A stretch of 11,120 nucleotides of DNA from an uncultured Rothia sp. (GTDB lineage: Bacteria > Actinomycetota > Actinomycetes > Actinomycetales > Micrococcaceae). Shown one piece after another: positions 1 through 4,877 of the stretch (within the stretch, counting starts at the first letter, position 1; every line of letters starts with the position of its first letter). The DNA lies in assembly GCF_937976295.1 (NCBI RefSeq), contig NZ_CALJRY010000086.1, forward strand, positions 1 to 11,120. Direction: 5' to 3'. Below the pieces are notes generated by a model, which saw only the letters and a list, made by a program, of their open reading frames with translations, ran no database searches and was not told the origin of the DNA. Made by a program: the position numbers and the translations under genes.

Positions 1-11
1 TCTTCCGATCT
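1..11. other. Illumina adapter remnant at contig end
   Basis: The first 11 bases, TCTTCCGATCT, are identical to the 3' end of the standard Illumina TruSeq adapter. This is very unlikely by chance at the exact window edge. It most likely marks untrimmed adapter and the physical end of an assembled contig, so phage sequence begins at about base 12. Confidence 0.8.
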
Positions 12-23
12 CTGGGCTGGGAG

Positions 24-662
24 GTGCCGAAGGGGGTGGCCCGGGAGCTGGACGCCATCCTTAGCGCCTACGAGGCGGTGTGCGATGCGGGTGATGCACC
101 GGACGCCAAATACTACGAGCTGTACGATGACCACAGGCAGTGGGTGCACCTGCTGCCAGGGCAGCGCCCCGCCGGGTTCTTCCTGCGCAAGTTCCCCACC
201 TGGCATGTGGTCATCCAAGACCGCGACACCCCGGGCAATCTGGGCCTCCTGGTGCACCTGGAGGGCGGTGGGGATGAAAAAGAGGTGGTGCAGGTGCTGT
301 GCCAGCAGGGGCTGCAGCCGCTGCTGGATCCCAAGAAGTGGATCTACGTCTGGCCGGACGTGCTGGCCAGCGAGCGGGAAGTGGAAGCGTGGTGGACGGT
401 GGCCAGGTTGAAGAACGTGGCGCTGGTGGCGGCCTGCGCCAAGAACGTGGAGCAGCTGATGCGTGACACCATGCCCAGGGCGGTCAGCATCTGCTTCGGG
501 CAGGATTACAGCTGGGAATGCACGTTTGTGTGGACGCCGCCGGATTGGCCCGCCAGCGTGGGTGCCGGCTTTTGCTTGGCCATGGCCCCCAGGGCCGTGG
601 ATAACGACTTCCTGATAATCGAGGAAAACTTCATGAAGGGTAGTGAACATGCTGCAGATTGA
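24..662 (+). CDS. Hypothetical phage protein, probably 5'-truncated
   Basis: I do not recognise the family. The frame is open from base 12, just after the adapter remnant, through the GTG at 24. A GGGAG lies directly against that GTG with no spacer, so it does not look like a real initiation site. The gene probably begins upstream and is cut by the contig end. The visible 212 residues are acidic, Trp-rich and soluble, with no membrane segment or signal peptide. Residues about 55-80 (FPTWHVVIQDRD) and 150-170 (ICFGQDYSWECTFVWTPPDW) look like beta-rich globular segments. The stop at 660-662 overlaps the next gene by 14 bases, which suggests translational coupling and one transcript with the downstream HTH protein. 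Confidence 0.7.
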   Translation: MPKGVARELDAILSAYEAVCDAGDAPDAKYYELYDDHRQWVHLLPGQRPAGFFLRKFPTWHVVIQDRDTPGNLGLLVHLEGGGDEKEVVQVLCQQGLQPLLDPKKWIYVWPDVLASEREVEAWWTVARLKNVALVAACAKNVEQLMRDTMPRAVSICFGQDYSWECTFVWTPPDWPASVGAGFCLAMAPRAVDNDFLIIEENFMKGSEHAAD

Positions 663-1161
663 CGTATTCGCCATCGACAAATTCATTAACCTGTGCAGGG
701 CAAACAGCGTGGCCTACTGCGTGTTCCCTCGGGGCGTCCCCGAGCTGAAGCAGGACTGCGGCAACGCCATGAGCACCGGGAAGCCGTGGGTGGCGCTGGT
801 AACGAGCGCGAGGCTGCGGGAGGTGCAGCTGGAGCTGCACACGTTTAAGTACCCCTTCGTCATTCTGGGCTACTCTCCCAGTGTGGTCATCCTGGGGTCC
901 ATTTCCGCCAGCAGCATCTTCCCCATGACCGTCGCGGAGGCGGACGATGGGGCTTTCGTGAAATTCAACCAACGGTGGCAAAGTATGCAGGAGAGCCTCG
1001 AGATGCAGTACGTGGAGTACTGGCTTGAGAAGAGCAAAACAGTTACCGAAGCCTGCCGCAACATGCGGTACAGCCGCAGCACCTTGTATCGCAAGATCGA
1101 ACTCTGGTGGTGCACGGAGGGCGAGGGGGCGGCGGCTTGGCTGGCAAAACGGATGAAATGA
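649..1161 (+). CDS. Putative DNA-binding regulator with C-terminal Fis/HTH_8-like domain
   Basis: A 170-residue protein. Near the C-terminus, the stretch KTVTEACRNMRYSRSTLYRK has the pattern of the Fis-type HTH_8 domain that ends sigma-54 activators (n-x-T-x-A-A-x-x-L-x-I-S-R-x-T-L-Y-R-K). I therefore infer DNA binding and a regulatory role. The N-terminal 130 residues match no family I recognise, and I see no AAA+ Walker motifs, so this is not a full sigma-54 activator. I chose the ATG at 649 because AAGGG at 636-640 lies 8 bases upstream; the in-frame GTG at 643 has only 2 bases. The start sits inside the end of the preceding gene. The stop at 1161 is one base from the nuclease start. Phage proteins of this kind can control late genes, but no target is shown here. 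Confidence 0.75.
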   Translation: MLQIDVFAIDKFINLCRANSVAYCVFPRGVPELKQDCGNAMSTGKPWVALVTSARLREVQLELHTFKYPFVILGYSPSVVILGSISASSIFPMTVAEADDGAFVKFNQRWQSMQESLEMQYVEYWLEKSKTVTEACRNMRYSRSTLYRKIELWWCTEGEGAAAWLAKRMK

Positions 1162-1162
1162 C

Positions 1163-1732
1163 ATGGCAAAGAGCATTGAAAAAGGCAAGGAAAGCGAACG
1201 GGAAATCTGCCGCCTGTTCAACGGCATCGTGTGGGACGTGAGGGGCGGGGATACCTCTCAGAACTGGTTCCTGCGCAACGTGCACCAGGCCGCCCACGGC
1301 GGCGCGGACATCCTCAACCCCTGCGGCTGGAGCATTGAGGTTAAGAACCACAAGAATGCGAGCGTGGGGGCGTGGTGGCTGCAGTGTGTGGAGCAGGCCA
1401 CGCGGACGGGGGAGCGGCCGGTGCTGGTGTGGAAGCACACGTTTAAGACCCCGTGGATGGCCCGCCTGTACGTGTTCCCCGCTCGCACCGCCGCAGCGGC
1501 GGCCGTGGGGCCGGGCACGCTGGCGGTGGCGGACATGACGCTGGATGCCTTCTGCCGCATCCTTCGGTTTGACGTGGAACAGATGTATGAAAAACAGAAA
1601 GCGGGCCTCGACCTTGGACCCTACGTGGTACAGAACAAGGTGTATGCACGGACGGCAGCGCCCGTCCAAGCTGGTGCGGGCCGTGGCGCTGCTGGCGTTG
1701 ATGCTGATCTTGTGGTGGGTGACTGGAAATGA
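1163..1732 (+). CDS. PDDEXK-type endonuclease (Holliday-junction-resolvase-like)
   Basis: A 189-residue protein with the layout of small phage PDDEXK nucleases. An N-terminal helix with acidic residues (KGKESEREI, residues 7-15) is followed by Asp49 (GGADI) and the paired catalytic motif Glu59-Val-Lys61 (IEVKNHK). After that come a Trp-rich helix (WWLQCVEQA) and a hydrophobic strand (RPVLVWK). In this fold the Asp and Glu bind the metal and the Lys assists cleavage. Resolvase-like members process branched replication or recombination intermediates before packaging. The sequence alone cannot separate that role from restriction or host-DNA degradation. The last 30 residues are Ala/Gly-rich and overlap a hydrophobic reading frame. 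The stop at 1730-1732 overlaps the methyltransferase start as ATGA, so the two are probably translated together. Confidence 0.75.
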   Translation: MAKSIEKGKESEREICRLFNGIVWDVRGGDTSQNWFLRNVHQAAHGGADILNPCGWSIEVKNHKNASVGAWWLQCVEQATRTGERPVLVWKHTFKTPWMARLYVFPARTAAAAAVGPGTLAVADMTLDAFCRILRFDVEQMYEKQKAGLDLGPYVVQNKVYARTAAPVQAGAGRGAAGVDADLVVGDWK

Positions 1733-1736
1733 ATGA
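1587..1736 (+). CDS. Possible out-of-frame small membrane protein
   Basis: A 49-codon frame lies inside the 3' end of the nuclease gene. It has an ATG at 1587 with GGAA at 1576-1579 spaced 7 bases away. The product has a basic N-terminal half (KNRKR, GRQRPSK, LVR) and then a single hydrophobic segment (AVALLALMLILWWV) ending just before the stop. That pattern suits a one-pass inner-membrane peptide with its N-terminus in the cytoplasm. The frame overlaps both the nuclease stop and the methyltransferase start. GC-rich overlap frames can look hydrophobic by chance, so this remains a candidate only. Confidence 0.25.
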   Translation: MKNRKRASTLDPTWYRTRCMHGRQRPSKLVRAVALLALMLILWWVTGNE

Positions 1737-2736
1737 TTTCACCTTCGCGGACTTGTTCTGCGGCGGCGGGCTGGCCACCATGGGGCTAATGGATGCCGGC
1801 GGCCGCCCCGTGTGGGCGGTGGAAGCGGACCGTGTGATTGCCAACGTGTATGATGCGGTGCAGGGGCCAAGCATTACGGTGCTGGACGACAGACTGCACG
1901 CGGGGTGGCTGCCGCCGGAAGGGACGCCGGAGGTGGATGTGCTGTGGGCCAGCCCGCCCTGCACGGAGTTCAGCGTCGGGAACAGCAAGCTCACGGCGCT
2001 CAGTGACGTCGCAGACCTCTATGAAGCGGCCGCCATCATTGCATCCCGCCTGCGCCCCCGTGTGGTCATCATTGAAAACGTCTGGCAGGTGGGCCGTTAC
2101 CCCGTGGCGCAGCGGGCCATGAATGTGCTCAAGGACACTTACCCGCACGTGGCCACGTTCCGCCTCTGCGCCACACACTTTGGCACCTACGCGCAGCGCG
2201 ACCGCATGTTCCTGGTGGCCCACGAGAAGAGCGATTTGCCGATGGCCACACAGCTACCCAAGCATGCGCCGGAGGTGCCGGGGCGGGGGTGGGCCGGGGC
2301 GGTGCGCGACCCCTCCTGGCTGCACGGCAAGCGTCTGGGGGATTTCCGCAAGAAGAACATCCAGGAAATCCTGGCCGCGCTGCGCAGGGACGTGGAAAGC
2401 GGCAAGGTGGTGGATGGGCAGGTGATGGCGCTGGAGTACTTTGGCACCACCCGCCGGCTCAAATCCGATAAGGAAAACCTGGCGGCGCTGCACTGCAAGA
2501 GCGGCATCAGCTGGGTGCGCGTCAACGCCAAAGACGTGGAGGCCAGCCCCACGGGGGTGATACAGCCGGCACAGGCGGCGTGGTTGATGGGCTGCCCGAA
2601 TTGGTTTGAAGTGTTCATGACGGACATCGGTGTAACCAAGACGCTACAGCACCGCATCATCGGCAACGGCGTTAACTGCCGCGTTGCCCGCCACCTTGGC
2701 ATCGCCGCTCGTAACACGCTGGCCCACACCCGCTAA
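1729..2736 (+). CDS. DNA (cytosine-5-)-methyltransferase
   Basis: A 335-residue enzyme with the ordered motifs of C5-cytosine methyltransferases, which transfer a methyl group from S-adenosylmethionine to cytosine C5. Motif I is FADLFCGGGLATMGL (residues 6-20). Motif IV is SPPC (75-78) with catalytic Cys78. Motif VI is ENV (116-118). Motif VIII is QRDR (156-159). Motif X is GNGV (312-315). Residues about 165-275 should hold the target-recognition domain, and the recognised site cannot be read from sequence. Length and motif order indicate an intact enzyme. The ATG at 1729 overlaps the nuclease stop (ATGA). Likely roles are masking phage DNA from host restriction or marking self DNA for the adjacent nuclease. 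No recognisable restriction subunit other than that nuclease lies nearby. Confidence 0.93.
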   Translation: MNDFTFADLFCGGGLATMGLMDAGGRPVWAVEADRVIANVYDAVQGPSITVLDDRLHAGWLPPEGTPEVDVLWASPPCTEFSVGNSKLTALSDVADLYEAAAIIASRLRPRVVIIENVWQVGRYPVAQRAMNVLKDTYPHVATFRLCATHFGTYAQRDRMFLVAHEKSDLPMATQLPKHAPEVPGRGWAGAVRDPSWLHGKRLGDFRKKNIQEILAALRRDVESGKVVDGQVMALEYFGTTRRLKSDKENLAALHCKSGISWVRVNAKDVEASPTGVIQPAQAAWLMGCPNWFEVFMTDIGVTKTLQHRIIGNGVNCRVARHLGIAARNTLAHTR

Positions 2737-2744
2737 ACCGCCGG

Positions 2745-2759
2745 CTCCTGGCGTATACT
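2745..2759 (+). promoter_or_regulatory. Promoter-like element upstream of endolysin
   Basis: CTCCTGGCGTATACT lies 26 bases before the endolysin ATG. It ends in TATACT, a 5/6 match to the sigma-70 -10 box, but there is no convincing -35 box at normal spacing. The same 15 bases, with one change, occur before the major capsid gene at 9508-9522. Two copies located in the two main intergenic gaps suggest a phage-specific promoter or an activator site. Confidence 0.5.
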
Positions 2760-2782
2760 TTGTTGAAAACGGAGGTACGCCA
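2749..2782 (+). repeat. Inverted repeat spanning endolysin leader
   Basis: TGGCGTA at 2749-2755 is the perfect reverse complement of TACGCCA at 2776-2782. The 20-base loop contains the ribosome-binding site GGAGG at 2771-2775. The left arm is part of the promoter-like element. The equivalent arm pair in the capsid leader carries T/A where this one carries C/G, so pairing is kept. Confidence 0.5.
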
Positions 2783-2784
2783 AC

Positions 2785-3300
2785 ATGCAGCTATCTTGGG
2801 GTGCAAGGGTTTCAGCGGAGTTCTGCCATGAGGTGCTGGAAGTGTCGCGCCGGCTGCACGTGCAGCCGAATTACCTCATGGCAGTCATGGCCTTTGAAAC
2901 AGCGGAAACCTTCCGCGCAGACATTCGCAACGCTGCGGGCAGCGGTGCGGTAGGCCTCATCCAATTCATGCCGGGCACCGCCAGGCTTCTTGGCACCAGC
3001 GTGTCCGCGCTCATGGAGATGACGCCGGTGCAGCAGCTGAAGTACGTAGAAGCGTACTTCGCGCCCTACGCGGGGCGGCTGCGCACGCTGATGGACGTCT
3101 ACATGGCGGTGCTGTACCCCGCTGCCATTGGCAAGGGCGGGGAGTTCGTTCTGTTCAAGGCCCCGTACATTGCGTACCGCCAAAATGCGGGGCTGGACTG
3201 GGACAAGGATGACCACATCACTGTAGCGGAGGCAACGGAGGGGCCGTCACGAAAGCTGGTCAAGGGGCTCGCTCCGGGCAACGTTCGCACCTTTATATAA
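2785..3300 (+). CDS. Endolysin, lytic-transglycosylase (SLT) type with EF-hand-like loop
   Basis: A 171-residue SLT-fold muralytic enzyme that would cleave the MurNAc-GlcNAc bond of peptidoglycan. The core reads NYLMAVMAFET, with the expected catalytic Glu38, followed by NAAGSGAVGLIQFMP (49-63), the signature substrate-cleft motif. YVEAYFAPYAGRL and DVYMAVLYPAAIGK follow in the usual order. Residues 138-149 (DWDKDDHITVAE) have acidic residues at EF-hand loop positions 1, 3, 5 and 12, which suggests Ca2+ binding; position 6 is Asp rather than the usual Gly. There is no signal peptide or membrane segment, so export should depend on the downstream holin. The start has a strong GGAGG at 2771-2775, 9 bases away. 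It is the first gene of the lysis cassette and sits 8 bases before the holin. Confidence 0.92.
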   Translation: MQLSWGARVSAEFCHEVLEVSRRLHVQPNYLMAVMAFETAETFRADIRNAAGSGAVGLIQFMPGTARLLGTSVSALMEMTPVQQLKYVEAYFAPYAGRLRTLMDVYMAVLYPAAIGKGGEFVLFKAPYIAYRQNAGLDWDKDDHITVAEATEGPSRKLVKGLAPGNVRTFI

Positions 3301-3301
3301 T
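3296..3301 (+). promoter_or_regulatory. Perfect -10 box next to holin start
   Basis: TATAAT occurs at 3296-3301 and overlaps the endolysin stop codon. Transcription starting about 7 bases later would begin at or next to the holin ATG (3309), giving a nearly leaderless mRNA. No -35 box is visible at normal spacing, so it may be coincidence. Confidence 0.25.
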
Positions 3302-3308
3302 CTGGCGC

Positions 3309-3776
3309 ATGCTAGACCAAGATCCGTGGAAAATCTGGTGGGTCAAGAGCAGCGTCATGGTGGTCTTTGCCATCCTGGGCGGCTTTCTTGGCCACGTCAT
3401 GCGCGTGCTGGATAGCCGGCACCGCGTGTTATGGTCGCGTGCGCTGTTTGAAGCTCTCGCTGCGGGGTTTGTGGGCGTGCTGGTGCTACTGCTGTGCAAC
3501 GCGATGAACCTGAGCGACCAGTGGACGGGCGTGGTGGTGGGTGTAAGCGGGTGGCTGGGGGCCAATGCCAGCATAGGGATGTTAAGCGGTATAGTGCTGC
3601 GTAGGCTAGGAGTGGCGCAGAACTACGGGGATGAGGGAATAGCGTATGGTCCGACTCGTTACGTGGGTGCTAACCAGAAAGCGGCTGCTGATGGAGTACC
3701 TGCTCCTGGCGATGTTCTTGATGGCGGGGGGCCTGTGCGTGGGAATGTGGGCAGCGAAGCGGGGCCTGATCGCTGA
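3309..3776 (+). CDS. Holin, LydA-like, three membrane segments
   Basis: A 155-residue membrane protein of the LydA-like holin group. It has three hydrophobic segments, at about residues 14-32, 46-65 and 73-97. The stretches FAILGGFLGHVMR, ALFEALAAGFVGVLVLLLC and QWTGVVVGVSGWLGANASI resemble the family core. Holins accumulate in the inner membrane and open lesions that let the endolysin reach the wall. The family core ends near residue 101 (LRRLGV). The remaining 54-residue tail is Gly/Pro-rich, and residues from about 113 overlap the i-spanin in another frame, so the tail may be little constrained. No clear ribosome-binding site precedes the ATG. The start is supported by its position 8 bases after the endolysin and by the N-terminal DPWKIWW. 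Confidence 0.85.
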   Translation: MLDQDPWKIWWVKSSVMVVFAILGGFLGHVMRVLDSRHRVLWSRALFEALAAGFVGVLVLLLCNAMNLSDQWTGVVVGVSGWLGANASIGMLSGIVLRRLGVAQNYGDEGIAYGPTRYVGANQKAAADGVPAPGDVLDGGGPVRGNVGSEAGPDR

Positions 3777-4164
3777 CCTGGAAGGCACGCGCCTGTACCT
3801 GCACACCGTGAGCGAGAAGCTGGAAATGGCGCACCAAGAGATAGCGGTGCAGCACCAGCAGCTGGAGCAAATGAAGAAGACGGGTGCCGCCAACAGTGTG
3901 GCCATCCACAACATGGTAACTCAGTGGGAACGTGTCAACCGTGAAAACGACGCCATGCGCTCAAGGCTCCAAGACCTGGAACGCAAAGACCCGTCCGTGG
4001 CTAATTGGCTGGATGTGCCTATTCCCGATGCTCTTGGGGGCCTGCTCAACAGCGCCAACGCTGCCACCCAAGGAGCGGGTCGTGGTGCGGGTGGTAAAGC
4101 TGAAACCGGACGGGCTGCTGCAGCCGTGCCCGGAGGTGCAGCAGGGCAAGATAACCACAAATAG
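3646..4164 (+). CDS. i-spanin (Rz-like)
   Basis: A 172-residue inner-membrane spanin subunit. The basic N-terminus (TRKRL) precedes one membrane segment (residues about 16-35, EYLLLAMFLMAGGLCVGMWA). A periplasmic coiled coil rich in Glu, Gln and Leu follows (about 45-80 and 95-112). The ending DPSVANWLDVPIPDALGGLL is typical of Rz-like proteins. It would pair with the o-spanin to bridge and fuse the inner and outer membranes in the last step of lysis. The ATG at 3646 has GAGGGA at 3633-3638, 7 bases upstream. The gene overlaps the holin end by 131 bases and the o-spanin by 233 bases. The last 37 residues are low-complexity Ala/Gly and lie where the other frame encodes the o-spanin, so they may be a by-product of overlap. 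Confidence 0.87.
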   Translation: MVRLVTWVLTRKRLLMEYLLLAMFLMAGGLCVGMWAAKRGLIADLEGTRLYLHTVSEKLEMAHQEIAVQHQQLEQMKKTGAANSVAIHNMVTQWERVNRENDAMRSRLQDLERKDPSVANWLDVPIPDALGGLLNSANAATQGAGRGAGGKAETGRAAAAVPGGAAGQDNHK

Positions 4165-4288
4165 GGAGCTACTGGCGGCGTACCTGGCGGAGCGGGAGGC
4201 GCTTGGCCTGTGCCGTGCGCGAGTACATTCGCTTATACTGTGGTATCAAGAAGTGGAAAACGGTCATGGGAAAGCAGACGGCTTTTGA
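3932..4288 (+). CDS. o-spanin lipoprotein (Rz1/LysC-like)
   Basis: An outer-membrane spanin encoded +1 out of frame within, and running past, the i-spanin gene. A basic stretch (KTWNAKTRPW) and a short hydrophobic core (LIGWMCLFPMLLGAC) lead to a lipobox LGAC with Cys38 as the lipidated residue. After it come Pro-rich and polar sequence (STAPTLPPKERVVVRVV), LQPCPEVQ, and LLAAYLAEREALGLCRARV, as in Rz1/LysC-type partners. The mature form would be anchored in the outer membrane and bind the i-spanin. The start is uncertain: the GTG at 3932 or the GTG at 3941 both give a suitable signal sequence, and GGGAA at 3926-3930 suits the second better. The stop lies 23 bases into the terminase small subunit gene. 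Confidence 0.83.
   Translation: MSTVKTTPCAQGSKTWNAKTRPWLIGWMCLFPMLLGACSTAPTLPPKERVVVRVVKLKPDGLLQPCPEVQQGKITTNRELLAAYLAEREALGLCRARVHSLILWYQEVENGHGKADGF
4234..4239 (+). promoter_or_regulatory. Possible -10 box upstream of terminase small subunit
   Basis: TATACT, the same hexamer as in the two CTCCTGG elements, occurs 26 bases before the small-terminase ATG. The upstream CTCCTGG part is absent and no -35 box is evident. It lies inside the o-spanin coding region, so chance is a real possibility. Confidence 0.2.
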
Positions 4289-4706
4289 TATCAGCGAAAT
4301 GAAGCAGGGGTACCTGACCCCTGACGAACGGCTGCTGAGGGATGAGTTCGTTAAGGAGTACCTCAAGGACTTCGATCCCTACAAGGCTGCCCTCCGCATG
4401 GGGTTCCAGAGAGTGTTTGCGGAGGACCAGGGGCAGGAGCTGATTAACGATCCCTACGTCCAGGCGCAGCTGCCCAAGGTACGCCCTGAGCCCAAGGATC
4501 AGTTCGAGTCCGACCGGCAGCTGGTCATGGACACGCTGCGGAGGGCGGCGCAGAATGGGCCCTTCAACACTCAGGTTCAAGCCGCTACAATGCTCAGTAG
4601 GATTTTGGGCATCGACAAGTTCAATGACAGCACAACGGCAAGCCAAGAGCTCGCGCAAGCGTTCCGAGACTTCAGCGAGAACCTCGCAAGAGATAGCAAG
4701 TATTGA
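4266..4706 (+). CDS. Terminase small subunit
   Basis: A 146-residue protein that would recognise phage DNA and load the large terminase for packaging. The N-terminal part (LTPDERLLRDEFVKEYLKDF, then DPYKAALRMGF and a GQELINDPYVQAQL helix) has the helix-turn-helix layout of the Terminase_2 family. In that family, 'YL.D.n...AA.raGy' is followed by 'l..np.V'. The C-terminal half (about 75-120) is helical and ends LSRILGID, as in related small subunits. I chose the ATG at 4266 because the domain starts just after it and GGAAAA lies a few bases upstream. An in-frame TTG at 4203 would add a tail that fits no family. The position directly before the large subunit supports the call. Confidence 0.85.
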   Translation: MGKQTAFDISEMKQGYLTPDERLLRDEFVKEYLKDFDPYKAALRMGFQRVFAEDQGQELINDPYVQAQLPKVRPEPKDQFESDRQLVMDTLRRAAQNGPFNTQVQAATMLSRILGIDKFNDSTTASQELAQAFRDFSENLARDSKY

Positions 4707-4875
4707 CCAGGAAGCGCATGAGCTGCTGAGGCGGAGTTTGAAGGGCAAGAACAGCATCCCGTGGACGGTGAAGCAGGTGCTGGAAGGAAACGACACGCCA
4801 GGGCAGCGCAAGCGCATGAAGAAGATTGAGCGTGCCGTACCTGCACGTGTGGTTAACAACCTGCACGATGACTGA
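4624..4875 (+). CDS. Small unidentified ORF between terminase genes
   Basis: An open frame fills the 171 bases between the small and large terminase genes and ends 2 bases before the large subunit start. The part after the small-terminase stop reads like real protein: EAHELLRRSL, then GKNSIPWTVKQVLEGND, then a basic tail, QRKRMKKIER. I do not recognise a family. The start is unclear. The ATG at 4624 lies inside the small terminase gene without a visible ribosome-binding site. The ATT at 4702 would overlap that gene's stop (ATTGA). A TTG at 4738 has poor spacing. A +1 frameshift from the small terminase is another option. Confidence 0.45.
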   Translation: MTAQRQAKSSRKRSETSARTSQEIASIDQEAHELLRRSLKGKNSIPWTVKQVLEGNDTPGQRKRMKKIERAVPARVVNNLHDD

Positions 4876-4877
4876 AC

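Noticed and set aside
612..619. TGATAATC as a -10 box upstream of the HTH gene
   Set aside because: A single partial match within coding sequence, without a -35 box. The overlap with the preceding gene points to read-through instead.
3700..3715. CTCCTGGCG inside the i-spanin gene as a third promoter element
   Set aside because: It matches only the first nine bases, lacks TATACT, and lies within codons for the membrane segment (Leu-Leu-Ala).
4203..4265. TTG-started N-terminal extension of the small terminase
   Set aside because: The 21 extra residues fit no family and overlap the o-spanin. The ATG at 4266 starts just before the conserved region.
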